Shown: positions 1 through 8,345, counted from the first letter of the stretch. The stretch: DNA of 36,726 nt from Melioribacteraceae bacterium (GCA_021740785.1 JAIOZI010000051.1:1-36726); one strand, 5' to 3'. Numbers and translations: made by a program. Notes: generated by a model from the letters alone, not told the origin.

Positions 1-60
1 ATAGCAGCTTATTATTCCTTGTATTGCGGAACTGTATTTTTCTATAAATTTGTTTCCCAT
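1..60 (-). CDS. N-terminal fragment of a leftward gene, cut by the window edge
   Basis: An ATG at 58-60 on the minus strand opens a reading frame of 20 codons with no stop before the window edge (begins MGNKFIEKYSSAIQG). A good ribosome binding site, AAGGAAG, lies 8 nt upstream at 69-75 and supports a real start. The first residues recall a multi-copy bacterial family of unknown or possibly mobile origin whose members begin with a similar FI-KY motif. That resemblance is from memory over only 20 residues and is not enough for a product name. Confidence 0.45.
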   Translation of the reverse strand, partial: MGNKFIEKYSSAIQGIISCY

Positions 61-220
61 TTCTGTATCTTCCTTTTGTTTGCCACAATTTAGTGATTAT
101 TTCTTTTTGGTTCTGGCTCTGCCAGTTTAAGATTAAGAGCAAGAGTAAGATTGTTTTCTTAATCTTTATCTTACTCATAATCTTAATCTGTTTTCTTCAG
201 AATCCGCAAATCCAAGCATA

Positions 221-252
221 GTTATTTGGTTATTCAGTTATTATGTTATTAA
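221..252. repeat. Tandem 8-mer array GTTATTNN, 4 units
   Basis: Four consecutive 8-base units, GTTATTTG, GTTATTCA, GTTATTAT and GTTATTAA, are in perfect phase. The same GTTATTNN unit forms an eight-unit array at 36365-36428. Confidence 0.75.
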
Positions 253-263
253 GAGAATGAGAT

Positions 264-336
264 ATAAAAGAGCATAGCGCAGAGAGCATAGAGGGTAAAC
301 TGTAAAAGTTGAAAGGCAAAGGGCAAAAAGCAAAAA
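264..336. repeat. Degenerate short-period repeat (GCATAGAG/GGCAAAG words)
   Basis: This is a run of short purine-rich words such as GAGCATAG, GGTAAAC and GGCAAAGG. Bases 269-288 are an exact reverse complement of 30682-30701, so the same repeat type is dispersed in the genome in both orientations. Confidence 0.6.
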
Positions 337-352
337 AAAATCTAACAACCTT

Positions 353-432
353 CAATCCACAAATCCATTCATCCATTCATCCAGAAATCCATCAATCCGT
401 TAATCCGGCAATCCGCTAATCCGCCAATCCGC
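353..432. repeat. Tandem 8-mer array NAATCCNN, 10 units
   Basis: Ten in-phase 8-base units share an ATCC core (for example CAATCCAC, AAATCCAT, TCATCCAT, CAATCCGC). The last units alternate CAATCCGC and TAATCCGC. Unit length is constant although the sequence drifts, which is typical of replication slippage followed by point mutation. Confidence 0.8.
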
Positions 433-469
433 TAATTTTTACTAATCGGAGCCTTGGTGAAGGTTGGCG

Positions 470-3241
470 CTAATCTGTAAAAAGATATTCCTTAAGAAAC
501 TTACCGGTGAAAGAATTTTTGATTTTTACAATTTCTTCCGGCGTGCCTTCTGCAACAACTTCACCGCCCCTTTCGCCGGCTTCGGGTCCCAGATCAATTA
601 TGTGATCGGCGCATTTTATAACATCTAAATTATGTTCGATTATTATCACCGAATTATTGCTTTTGATTAACATCCGGAAACAATTGAGCAATTTATTGAT
701 ATCATCAAAATGGAGACCGGTTGTCGGTTCGTCAAAAATAAAGAGTGTGTGCTGTTTCTCTTTCGTGTGACTTAAATGTGCGGCAAGTTTTACCCGCTGT
801 GCTTCACCGCCGGATAGAGTATTTGAAGGCTGACCCAGTTTAATATATCCCATTCCAACATCCGAAAGGACCTGTAAGGTTTTGGCAATCTTTTTTTGAT
901 TCTTGAAAAATTCAAGCGCTACATCGACCGTCATATCCAATACATCAACTATGTTTTTTCCTTTGTATACAACCTCGCGAACTTCCTTTTTGAACCGGGT
1001 TCCCTTGCAGTCCTCGCATTCCAAATACAAATCAGCAAGGAACTGCATCTCAATTTTTACATAACCTTCGCCTGAACATGTTTCGCATCTTCCGCCGGGA
1101 ACATTGAATGAGAAGTAACCGGGTTTATACGCTCTTGCTCTAGCTTGCGGTGTATTGGCAAACAGTTCGCGGATATGTTCATAACCTTTCACATAGCTTA
1201 TCGGGTTGGAACGCGGCGACTTCCCGATTGGTGATTGGTCAACTATTTCAATCTCATCGATATGATTTATCCCGTCAATCGAATCATATTTTCCAATCTT
1301 CGGCGGGTTACCTCCCATATGTTTTACGATGCCTCCGTAAAGAACATCATGAATGAGAGTGCTTTTGCCGGAACCACTTACGCCGGTTACAACAACAAAT
1401 TTCTTAAGCGGAAATTCAACTGTAATATTCTGAAGATTATTTTCGCGCGCACCGGTTATTTTTATTCTCGGAGATTTGGAAGTGTCACGCTCTCCGGGTA
1501 ATGGAATTTTCTTTTTCCCGGACAGATACTGCCCTGTGAGAGAATTCGGGTTTTTAACAAGGTTATCATAATTATCAATCGCAACGATTTCGCCGCCATG
1601 ATTCCCGGCTTTCGGACCCATATCAACAATAAGATCCGATTCCCGCATTGTTTCCGGGTCGTGTTCAACTACCAATACAGTGTTGCCAATATCGCGTAGG
1701 GATTTTAATATCTTTATCAGTCTGGCATTATCCCGCGGGTGCAGACCAATGCTGGGTTCGTCCAAAACATACAAAGTTCCCATCAGAGCTGAACCTAAGG
1801 AAGTGGCAAGATTTATTCTCTGTGTTTCTCCGCCCGAAAGCGTGCTGCTTAATCTATCGAGTGTGAGATAACCGAGACCGACATCGTCAAGGAATGTTAA
1901 ACGTTTCCTGATTTCATTAAGTATTCTTCCGCCTACAGCCTCTTCATATTCAGTCAGTTTAATTTCTTGAAAAAAGTCATGCGCTCTTTCGATTGAAAGC
2001 TTCACTATATCATAAATGGATTTATCATTTATCTTAACTTGCAACGATTCCCTTCGCAAGCGCGATCCTTTGCATGCATGGCATCTTGAATAACCCCGGT
2101 ATTTTGAGAGTAAAATTCGAATGTGCATTTTATAGGTTTTCTTTTCGAGTTTCTCAAAAAACCCGCTGATTCCAATAAATCCACCGAAGCCATCATAAAT
2201 AAGTTTTTTATGTTCCTCTTCCATTTTGTAATATGGAATATCTACCGGGATGTTTTTGTTTTTGGCGACACGGATGAGATCCCGTAAAAATTTACTGTAT
2301 TTTACAGAGCGCCAGGGTGCAATTGCTCCTTCGACAATTGTAAGTTTGGGATTGGGAATAATCAGTTCCGGATCGTATCCCATTGTTTTCCCGAAACCCT
2401 GGCAAACCGGGCATGCGCCGAATGGGTTGTTGAAAGAAAAAAATCGCGGTTCGGGCTCTTCGTATCTTATTCCGCAGCATTCGTAAAAGCGTGTGAATGT
2501 TTTTATTTCATTCGTATCGGCATTTACAATTGCAAGTCTCCCTTCGCCTTCCCGGAAACTCGCTTCTATCGATTCGGCTAATTGCTCTCTAACATATCCC
2601 TTTTTTATTTTGAAACGGTCAATAATTACAACTATTTCATCTTTCTTTTTCGGCAGTTCGGGGGATTCGTTTGTGTCAATAAATTTGTTTTTTGTAAAGA
2701 TTCTGAAAAATCCCTTTTTCTTTAGAAGGTCAATTTCTTCCTTTACAGTACGACCTTCGTGGGGATGAATCGGGAAACCGATGAAATATTTACCGGTATC
2801 AGGCTGCTCTTCCAGCCACGCAACTATTGTCCCCACCGTATCTTTCTTTACAATTTTCCCGCAGCTGAAGCAAATAGTTTTCCCGACACGGGCAAATAAT
2901 AATCGCAAATAATCATAAACTTCGGTTGTTGTTCCTACTGTTGACCTTGGATTGCGTGACCCGGTCTTCTGCTCAATTGCCACGGCGGGACTTATTCCTG
3001 TGATAAAATCAACATCCGGTTTGTTTATTCTTTCGAGGAATTGTCTTGCATAAGAAGATAAACTTTCAACATATCTGCGCTGACCTTCAGCATAAATCGT
3101 ATCAAAAACCAATGAGGATTTCCCGCTTCCGCTTACACCGGTAAACACAATTAATTGGTTCCGCGGGATCTCCAAATCAATATTTTTAAGATTATGCTGC
3201 CTGGCGCCCTTAACTGTAATTTTCTTTTGATTGTTGACCAT
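470..3241 (-). CDS. uvrA: UvrABC excinuclease subunit A
   Basis: DNA-damage recognition ATPase of nucleotide excision repair; it acts as a dimer in the cytoplasm and loads UvrB. The 923-residue product has the full UvrA layout of two ABC modules. The first has Walker A GVSGSGKS at 35-42, signature LSGGETQR and Walker B LYVLDEPSIGLHP. The second has GVSGSGKST, LSGGEAQR and LFIFDEPTTGLHF. The C-terminal zinc module is intact (CETC and CEDC pairs). In the first zinc module the usual CxxC before the EEPEPRFFSFNNPFGACPVC segment reads Y253-E-C-C256, so one canonical cysteine is replaced by tyrosine. Length is close to the family norm of about 940. It is monocistronic and diverges from the lipoprotein gene at 3511. 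Confidence 0.97.
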   Translation of the reverse strand: MVNNQKKITVKGARQHNLKNIDLEIPRNQLIVFTGVSGSGKSSLVFDTIYAEGQRRYVESLSSYARQFLERINKPDVDFITGISPAVAIEQKTGSRNPRSTVGTTTEVYDYLRLLFARVGKTICFSCGKIVKKDTVGTIVAWLEEQPDTGKYFIGFPIHPHEGRTVKEEIDLLKKKGFFRIFTKNKFIDTNESPELPKKKDEIVVIIDRFKIKKGYVREQLAESIEASFREGEGRLAIVNADTNEIKTFTRFYECCGIRYEEPEPRFFSFNNPFGACPVCQGFGKTMGYDPELIIPNPKLTIVEGAIAPWRSVKYSKFLRDLIRVAKNKNIPVDIPYYKMEEEHKKLIYDGFGGFIGISGFFEKLEKKTYKMHIRILLSKYRGYSRCHACKGSRLRRESLQVKINDKSIYDIVKLSIERAHDFFQEIKLTEYEEAVGGRILNEIRKRLTFLDDVGLGYLTLDRLSSTLSGGETQRINLATSLGSALMGTLYVLDEPSIGLHPRDNARLIKILKSLRDIGNTVLVVEHDPETMRESDLIVDMGPKAGNHGGEIVAIDNYDNLVKNPNSLTGQYLSGKKKIPLPGERDTSKSPRIKITGARENNLQNITVEFPLKKFVVVTGVSGSGKSTLIHDVLYGGIVKHMGGNPPKIGKYDSIDGINHIDEIEIVDQSPIGKSPRSNPISYVKGYEHIRELFANTPQARARAYKPGYFSFNVPGGRCETCSGEGYVKIEMQFLADLYLECEDCKGTRFKKEVREVVYKGKNIVDVLDMTVDVALEFFKNQKKIAKTLQVLSDVGMGYIKLGQPSNTLSGGEAQRVKLAAHLSHTKEKQHTLFIFDEPTTGLHFDDINKLLNCFRMLIKSNNSVIIIEHNLDVIKCADHIIDLGPEAGERGGEVVAEGTPEEIVKIKNSFTGKFLKEYLFTD

Positions 3242-3341
3242 AAATACTCTAAATCCTATTTAACCAAGAAAAATACAATTTTTTTTGATCAGTTATAGAA
3301 AATTAGCATAAGAAAAACCCCATATAAATTTAAATTCAATA

Positions 3342-3359
3342 TGTGAACGCTCGTTCACA
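3342..3359. promoter_or_regulatory. TetR-type operator-like palindrome
   Basis: TGTGAACG-CT-CGTTCACA is a perfect inverted repeat of 8-bp arms with a 2-bp centre. It contains TGAACGnnCGTTCA, a form typical of TetR-family operators. It lies 100 bp upstream of uvrA and about 80 bp upstream of the predicted promoter of the lipoprotein gene. No TetR gene is in the window, so the regulator is unknown. Confidence 0.45.
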
Positions 3360-3436
3360 AATAATTGATTTTTATACCCAAAACAAACAAAATCGGACTG
3401 CGGGTGTGATTTTAATCATGGGAATAAGACAATGGG

Positions 3437-3465
3437 TTGACTTTACGAAATTACCCTAATAGATT
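3437..3465 (+). promoter_or_regulatory. Predicted sigma-70-like promoter of the Ala/Ser-rich lipoprotein gene
   Basis: TTGACT (3437-3442) and TAGATT (3460-3465) are separated by 17 bp. Transcription would begin near 3472 and leave a leader of about 40 nt. The prediction rests on consensus match and position only. Confidence 0.45.
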
Positions 3466-3510
3466 TGCAGCAGGTGGTTTTGGGAAAGCACAAAAAGAAA
3501 GGAGAATATG

Positions 3511-4851
3511 ATGAATATTCTTAAGAAGTTCGAAAGAGGGTTAATAGTTGCTGTAAGCAGTTTATTGATATTATCGGTAATTCCGGGCTGCAGCGACGAT
3601 GATGGACCGACAAATCCGCCGGTTGAAAATCAGACTTCAATGATTTCCGGAAAGGTAACCGGAAAACCGGCATCTGGAAATACGCCGAAATTATCATCTT
3701 TACAGACAGTTGAAGGTGCTGCTGTTTTTGCCGCTCGTGTTAAAGCCGACGGTAGTTTGGAGGTAATTTCGGATACTGTAATGACAAACGCATCAGGTGA
3801 ATTTACTTTGGAAACCGAAGTAGAAGGTGAAAGTGACGTAATGATTATCGGAAACAAGAATTCATCTGAATGGAAATCCGTAGTTTCAGCGGAATTGAAG
3901 CATAACACAACCGTTTATTGTGCCCCGTTGAGTGAGGAATCTACTGCCGAATCTGAAGTATATGCAGAATTGATTGGTGACGGAAATGCCGGAATGGTTA
4001 GTTATGCAGATGTCCAGTTGTTTATCAGCAGCGAAACTGCAGCAGAAATAAATAGCACTTCAACACTGGCGGCTAAGATTGCCGGCGCAATTTACGCAGA
4101 ATATACTGCTAGAGTTGAAGCCGCATCGGATGCAGCAATCGGAGCTTCAGCAACTCAGTTGAAAGCCGTTGCGGATGCAAAAGCATCTGCGGAAGTTCAA
4201 TTAGATGCGGCACTTTATGCAGCGGGTGAAAGTGATGCCCAGATAGATGCAGCCTTTAACAATTACGAAGAAACAATGATTGAGGCATATGCTTCTTCGG
4301 GGATTTCAGTGGAATCGTATGCGAAAATTCTTGAAGTCTCCACGAAGAATATGATAAGATCAAGTGCTTCAGTTTCATCTGATGTAAAATTGAAACTTGA
4401 GAAAACCGCATCCAAGGTTAAGGCAAAGGTATATACGGAAGCCGAGAAAAAGAAAATGGAAGCGGGAAGTGCATCCGCCACTCAGATTTCTGCGGTTATT
4501 AATGCGGGAATTCAATTAGAAGTGGATTTAGATAGTGCTTCGAATCATGATGAAATAGTTGCCGCTTTCGATGAATTTCACGCGGTAGTAATTAGCCAGA
4601 TTTCTGCAAACTATACTGCCTATGCATCTGCCATAGCATCAATTGATGCTCAGATAAATAGCAGCAGTGGAATTAAAGCAACACTAGAAACATCACTTGC
4701 CGCGGCAGTTAATTTGAATATGGTGATTGAAGCATACATGGAATATTATAATTCCTGCAGAAGTTTGGTAGAAGCATCTCTTGAAACAGCTTCTTCTGCA
4801 GAAATTGAAGTGATAGCAGAGGTAATAATAGTAGCTAATTTATCTAACTAA
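3511..4851 (+). CDS. Large Ala/Ser-rich lipoprotein of unknown function
   Basis: I do not recognise a named family. The 446-residue product starts with a lipoprotein signal peptide and a lipobox ending in IPGC at Cys27, then an acidic DDDGPTNPP linker usual for surface lipoproteins of this group. Residues of about 40-135 (SGKVTG..., GAAVFAARV, NASGEFTLET) look like a carboxypeptidase-regulatory or Ig-like beta fold. The rest is strikingly rich in Ala, Ser, Glu and Ile and probably a long helical bundle or coiled coil. There are two adjacent ATGs (3508 and 3511). The second is preferred because GGAG at 3501-3504 is then 6 nt away. The gene stands alone between a promoter and a strong terminator. 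Its neighbours give no functional clue. Confidence 0.85.
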   Translation: MNILKKFERGLIVAVSSLLILSVIPGCSDDDGPTNPPVENQTSMISGKVTGKPASGNTPKLSSLQTVEGAAVFAARVKADGSLEVISDTVMTNASGEFTLETEVEGESDVMIIGNKNSSEWKSVVSAELKHNTTVYCAPLSEESTAESEVYAELIGDGNAGMVSYADVQLFISSETAAEINSTSTLAAKIAGAIYAEYTARVEAASDAAIGASATQLKAVADAKASAEVQLDAALYAAGESDAQIDAAFNNYEETMIEAYASSGISVESYAKILEVSTKNMIRSSASVSSDVKLKLEKTASKVKAKVYTEAEKKKMEAGSASATQISAVINAGIQLEVDLDSASNHDEIVAAFDEFHAVVISQISANYTAYASAIASIDAQINSSSGIKATLETSLAAAVNLNMVIEAYMEYYNSCRSLVEASLETASSAEIEVIAEVIIVANLSN

Positions 4852-4896
4852 AGGTTAATCCCAAAACCGCCTCTGCTGAATTCAAATTGTTTAACG

Positions 4897-4933
4897 AAAA
4901 AACCGGAGTGAAAATATTGCTCCGGTTTTTTTT
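4897..4933. terminator. Bidirectional intrinsic terminator
   Basis: AAAAAACCGGAG and CTCCGGTTTTTTTT flank an 11-nt loop. The stem has T runs on both strands, so it can end both the lipoprotein gene (rightward) and mlaD (leftward), which converge here. Confidence 0.85.
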
Positions 4934-4954
4934 AGTTTGTAAATATAATTTTTT

Positions 4955-6001
4955 TTATTCATTCTGTCTTGCGTTGTCCAACCGGGATTCTAATTCGCGG
5001 AGTTCTTTAAGCTTCTCATCTAAAAGGGAATTCTGAGTTTTAATTTCATTCAGTTTTCTGTCGATTTCATTTTCGTATTCAATTCTATCCCAGTATCCCC
5101 GCTCTTCGAAATAGCCTTTGAACAGCCAATTGTGTTTTAATGCCTCCATATTTTCAGCAAATTTTTCGGCACCTGCCACCGCGGATTCTGTTGTGAAAAC
5201 AAGATTATTAATGACGGTTTTAATTGAGTCATAAGCGCTGCGGTCTGCAATAAGCGCACCTAAAACGCCTTCGCCTTTTTCTACATTATCAAGCAGACTG
5301 CGAATGTCGGTCACGGTGCTATCAAGGTTATTAAATATATTTTCGACGCTGCCGCTGAATCCCAATACGAAGTCGGTAATCTCCGTTAGTTTTGCTGTCA
5401 TTTCATTCAAACTTTCGTCGGCTGATTTGGTAATATCAACGGTAGAGGTATATAGTTCATCATCTGTTAATAGTTTCCCGACGGTTCCCTCGCCCCGATT
5501 AATTTTGTCTGCAATTTCGGCAAAATCGCGTGTGATCTCTTTCATGTAACTCATTATTTCCTGAGTTTCAATGATAATTTCCGTTATGCTGATAGGAGTC
5601 TTCGATTCGATAATTGATCCGTTTGATACAACTTCGAATTGTGGTGAACCAGGAGTAATGATAATAATTTTTTTACCTACGAGTCCTTCTGTCTCAATAG
5701 AAGCTTTGCTGTCAATTCTCACAAAATCTTTTAATTCCTCATCAATTCTCATATCAACAACAACCAGCCCTGTTGTATCCTCAGCCATTGAAATATTACT
5801 TACACTCCCAATATCATAACCGCTTAATCTTACCGGGGCGCCTGTCTTTAATCCCTGTACATCAGTAAAAAAAGCTTTAATATGTATACTGGTCACAAAT
5901 AAAGATTCTTTATTACCGATAAGAAAAATAGAAAGAACAAGCAGTATGGTACCGAGAAAAATGAATAAACCTAAACGCGCTCCTTTGAAATGCTTAAGCA
6001 T
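4955..6001 (-). CDS. MlaD/MCE-family lipid-transport substrate-binding protein
   Basis: The 348-residue product is the periplasmic lipid-binding part of a Mla-type ABC transporter that moves phospholipids between inner and outer membranes. It has an N-terminal membrane anchor (about 9-28), then an MCE domain (about 35-120, with AFFTDVQGLKTGAPVRLSG and VGKKIIIITPG). A long helical, coiled-coil-prone region runs to the end and finishes in a charged KLNEIKTQ...LRELESRL helix. It is larger than E. coli MlaD (about 180 residues), as is common in MCE proteins of other phyla. AGGAG lies just upstream of the ATG. It is third in mlaE-mlaF-mlaD, 12 bp after mlaF. Lipid as substrate is inferred from the family. 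Confidence 0.9.
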   Translation of the reverse strand: MLKHFKGARLGLFIFLGTILLVLSIFLIGNKESLFVTSIHIKAFFTDVQGLKTGAPVRLSGYDIGSVSNISMAEDTTGLVVVDMRIDEELKDFVRIDSKASIETEGLVGKKIIIITPGSPQFEVVSNGSIIESKTPISITEIIIETQEIMSYMKEITRDFAEIADKINRGEGTVGKLLTDDELYTSTVDITKSADESLNEMTAKLTEITDFVLGFSGSVENIFNNLDSTVTDIRSLLDNVEKGEGVLGALIADRSAYDSIKTVINNLVFTTESAVAGAEKFAENMEALKHNWLFKGYFEERGYWDRIEYENEIDRKLNEIKTQNSLLDEKLKELRELESRLDNARQNE

Positions 6002-6013
6002 TGAGAACTCCTA

Positions 6014-6769
6014 TTATTCTTTTATTATTTCATTACTGAAAAAATTTTTTAAAAACGGGTCATCTGATTTTGTCAGCTCGGGAATTTTTCCTTCGAAAGC
6101 AACCATTGAATCCCGCAGGAATATTGCTTTATCGGCAATGATTTCGGCACAAATCAAATCATGCGTGACAACAATTGAAGTCATTTTTAACTCATGCTGA
6201 AGGTTACGGATCAATTCGCTAATGTCTTTAGAAGATATCGGATCAAGCCCGGTTGTCGGTTCATCATAAAGCATCAGCCTGGGATCTGTAATAATCGACC
6301 TGGCAAGCCCGATACGCTTTCTCATTCCGCCTGATAATTCCGAAGGCATTTTATCAATTGCATCTCCGAGATTCACAAGTTCAAGTGTGTTTTCAACTTT
6401 ATCATCAAGCTCTCCTTTGGAAAATTCGAAATTCTTTGTTAACGGGAATTCCAAATTTTCTCTTACCGACATTGAATCATAGAGAGCGGCGCCTTGAAAT
6501 AAAAAACCGATTTGCTTTCTAACTTCACTCAATTCTTTGGCTTTCAGCTTTTGAATGTTCTTGTTGAACACATGTACCGTCCCGCTGTCGGGTGTTAACA
6601 AACCGATTATACATTTCAGCAGAACACTTTTACCCGAACCGCTTTGACCGAAGACCACGAGGTTATCGGCTTCAAAAACATCAACAGATACATCTTTCAG
6701 AATCTGCTGTTTCCCGAAGCTCTTGGAAACTTTATCGATTTGTACTATCATAGTGTCGGCCATAACCAT
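6014..6769 (-). CDS. MlaF-like ABC transporter ATPase
   Basis: This is the ATP-hydrolysing subunit of the MCE lipid transporter; it sits on the cytoplasmic face and drives the permease encoded just upstream. The 251-residue product has Walker A GQSGSGKS at 41-48, Q-loop region FLFQGAALYDSMSV, signature LSGGMRKRIGLARS and Walker B LMLYDEPTTGLDP followed by the H-loop VVTHD. The GAALYDSMSV segment and the MRKR signature are typical of MlaF/Ttg2A. The first 22 bases overlap the end of the permease gene, which indicates translational coupling. No clear ribosome binding site is visible, and an alternative start at Met3 (6763) cannot be excluded. Confidence 0.93.
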   Translation of the reverse strand: MVMADTMIVQIDKVSKSFGKQQILKDVSVDVFEADNLVVFGQSGSGKSVLLKCIIGLLTPDSGTVHVFNKNIQKLKAKELSEVRKQIGFLFQGAALYDSMSVRENLEFPLTKNFEFSKGELDDKVENTLELVNLGDAIDKMPSELSGGMRKRIGLARSIITDPRLMLYDEPTTGLDPISSKDISELIRNLQHELKMTSIVVTHDLICAEIIADKAIFLRDSMVAFEGKIPELTKSDDPFLKNFFSNEIIKE

Positions 6770-7554
6770 AAAGATACTTTAACTAAAACCATGTCGAAAA
6801 CAAGAATTAATAATGAAGCAACAACCACGGAAGTAGTTGAAGCTCTCCCTACACCTTCGGTTCCACCGTCTGCGGTATATCCTTTATAAGCGCCGACGAT
6901 TCCAACAATAAATCCAAAGACAAAAGTTTTAGCAATACCCGGTATTAAATCGCCGAATTGAATCGAATCAACAACTGCATTTTGGAAATATGCAAAATTC
7001 ATATTCTCAACAATTATTACGGCAATATATGCCCCGGCTAAAGCTAGGAAGATTACATATATTGTTAAGAGCGGAAGAATCATTGTAGTTGCTACAACAC
7101 GTGTTACGACTAGATATCTAAATGGATTTACGCCCGAAACTTCCATTGCATCTATCTGTTCGGTAACGCGCATAGATCCTAATTCCGCTCCAATACCGGA
7201 ACTAACTCGTCCGGCAAATATTAATGCAGTAAGTACGGGACCCAATTCACGAATCACGGAAAGAGCGACCATACTCGGCAGAAAATCCGTTGCCCCGAAT
7301 CTTTGCAGTACGGGCCAGGTTTGCATAGCCAGAACGAGACCGATGATTATCCCGGTTACACTGACAATCGGGAAAGTTTTAACACCGAGTTCATCCATGT
7401 GTTTGCGGATTTCACCGATTTCATAAGGCGGGATAAACACCTGCTTAACAAATTCGATATTGAAAAGAGTGAGACCCGTAATTGTAGCAAGAAAATTGTA
7501 CGTCATTTCCTTGAAGGTCGGTCTGCGTGTATGTTTAATTGGCGGAAGATTCAT
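6748..7554 (-). CDS. MlaE-like ABC transporter permease
   Basis: Inner-membrane permease of the MCE lipid transporter, first gene of the operon. The 268-residue product has about five or six hydrophobic segments. It also has the MlaE-family signatures GLVLAMQ, LIFAGRVSSGIGAELGSMRVTEQIDAMEVSGVN (at about residues 110-145) and GAYKGYTADGGTEGVGRAST near the C-terminus. It makes a complex with the ATPase and the MCE protein downstream. Homologues of MlaC (carrier) and MlaB (STAS) are not in this window. Confidence 0.93.
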   Translation of the reverse strand: MNLPPIKHTRRPTFKEMTYNFLATITGLTLFNIEFVKQVFIPPYEIGEIRKHMDELGVKTFPIVSVTGIIIGLVLAMQTWPVLQRFGATDFLPSMVALSVIRELGPVLTALIFAGRVSSGIGAELGSMRVTEQIDAMEVSGVNPFRYLVVTRVVATTMILPLLTIYVIFLALAGAYIAVIIVENMNFAYFQNAVVDSIQFGDLIPGIAKTFVFGFIVGIVGAYKGYTADGGTEGVGRASTTSVVVASLLILVFDMVLVKVSLWLWPTL

Positions 7555-7654
7555 TTAGTTTTTATCATGTGCATTAAGATATCTAAAATAGTAAAACTAA
7601 TGTTAATTTAGCCCAAAAAATTCATTGGAAATAATTTTTTTGCCGTTGACCGCT

Positions 7655-7683
7655 CATAAAATGTTTTATTAAAACATTTTATG
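7655..7683. repeat. Perfect 13-bp inverted repeat
   Basis: CATAAAATGTTTT and its exact complement AAAACATTTTATG flank a 3-base loop (ATT). It is AT-rich, with no following T run, about 100 bp upstream of mlaE. It could be an operator for a dimeric regulator or a weak terminator for leftward transcription from yraN. Confidence 0.6.
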
Positions 7684-7735
7684 TTGCGGGATTAACCCCG
7701 ACAATTTGTAAGAAAAATATTTTACTCAAATAACG

Positions 7736-7831
7736 AATTCCAAAATTTCTATATGGTTAAGTATTTGATATTTCTCAACTTACAAATTGTCTGCCCGAAG
7801 GGCAGATTTTCCAATGGAAAATCTGGGTTTA
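7736..7831 (+). repeat. Dispersed hairpin repeat, copy A (long form)
   Basis: It contains two adjacent hairpins, TGCCC-GAA-GGGCA (7792-7804) and CAGATTTTCC-AAT-GGAAAATCTG (7803-7825). They are preceded by about 55 bp that match the reverse complement of 33826-33888 almost base for base. A perfect 12-bp inverted match, ACAATTTGTAAG at 7701-7712 versus CTTACAAATTGT at 7779-7790, suggests a second, inverted partial copy just upstream. Confidence 0.85.
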
Positions 7832-7979
7832 GTATGAGGATGTGAGCAATCTCAATAATTTTTCTTTACAGCTACAAGGTAAAAATAGTTTGTTGAAAAC
7901 TCAGAGAAAGATAATGAGTATGATCAGTTAATAAATTATTATGCTGCTGAATTCTCGCTCATAACCGGACTCATATAAA

Positions 7980-8345
7980 TCAAAACTCAAATGCGTGTTT
8001 GAGGTGATTGAAGTATTCCAACTTTTTCCCGTCGGGAGTAATGATTGCAATAACATCAAAACGGCATTCTGTATCTTCGACATCCCTTTCGTAAAGGTAA
8101 GCTTCGGCAATTTTTCTGATTTGTCTTTGCTTAGCAGGAGTAATTGCATATTCCGGGTCGCCGAATTCTCTGTTCCGTCTTGTTTTTACTTCTACGAATA
8201 CGAGGTCTTCGCCTTCCATTGCTACGATATCAATTTCACCATGACCGTAAAAATAATTCCGTTCAAGAATATCAAATCCCTGTTCAGTCAAATATTTAGC
8301 TGCGATATCCTCACCTATTTTCCCTATTGATTTTTTATCAGTCAT
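7980..8345 (-). CDS. YraN-family (UPF0102) putative endonuclease-fold protein
   Basis: The 121-residue product is full length for UPF0102. It carries the family markers KIGEDIAAKYLTEQGF at the N-terminus and GEIDIVA...VFVEVKTR, an acidic D-(E)xK arrangement like that of restriction-enzyme-fold nucleases. It ends in the usual KQRQIRKIAEAYL helix. Its biochemical role is not established for the family. It is the last gene of the rimO operon. Its ATG overlaps the rnhB stop by one base (TAATG), the classical rnhB-yraN pairing. Confidence 0.93.
   Translation of the reverse strand: MTDKKSIGKIGEDIAAKYLTEQGFDILERNYFYGHGEIDIVAMEGEDLVFVEVKTRRNREFGDPEYAITPAKQRQIRKIAEAYLYERDVEDTECRFDVIAIITPDGKKLEYFNHLKHAFEF

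Larger units (their letters stand above)
61..469. other. Gene-free stretch between partial gene and uvrA
   Basis: No coding region is visible. It holds an imperfect inverted repeat of AAGATTAAG-like words (about 128-190), four GTTATTNN 8-mers (221-252), a GC-AAA-rich short-period stretch (264-336), and ten AATCC 8-mers (353-432). No terminator with a T tract is visible downstream of uvrA. Confidence 0.6.
7555..7979. other. Gene-free stretch between mlaE and yraN
   Basis: This non-coding stretch holds a perfect 13-bp inverted repeat (7655-7683) and the longest copy of the dispersed hairpin repeat (7736-7831). A degenerate CCCAAAAAATTCATTGGAAA word, also related to that family, lies at 7611-7630. 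The mlaE promoter should be in the first 100 bases but no convincing -35/-10 pair was found. Confidence 0.6.

Noticed and set aside
353-432. CRISPR-like array
   Set aside because: Units are 8 bases in direct tandem, with no spacers or 25-40 base repeats, and there are no cas genes. The same holds for the arrays at 36365 and 36511.
2493-2768. Rightward open frame of 91 codons
   Set aside because: It lies wholly inside uvrA on the opposite strand, has no ribosome binding site and no family motifs.
7303-7611. Rightward open frame of 102 codons
   Set aside because: It is antisense to mlaE and runs into the AT-rich spacer; no motifs or start signals.
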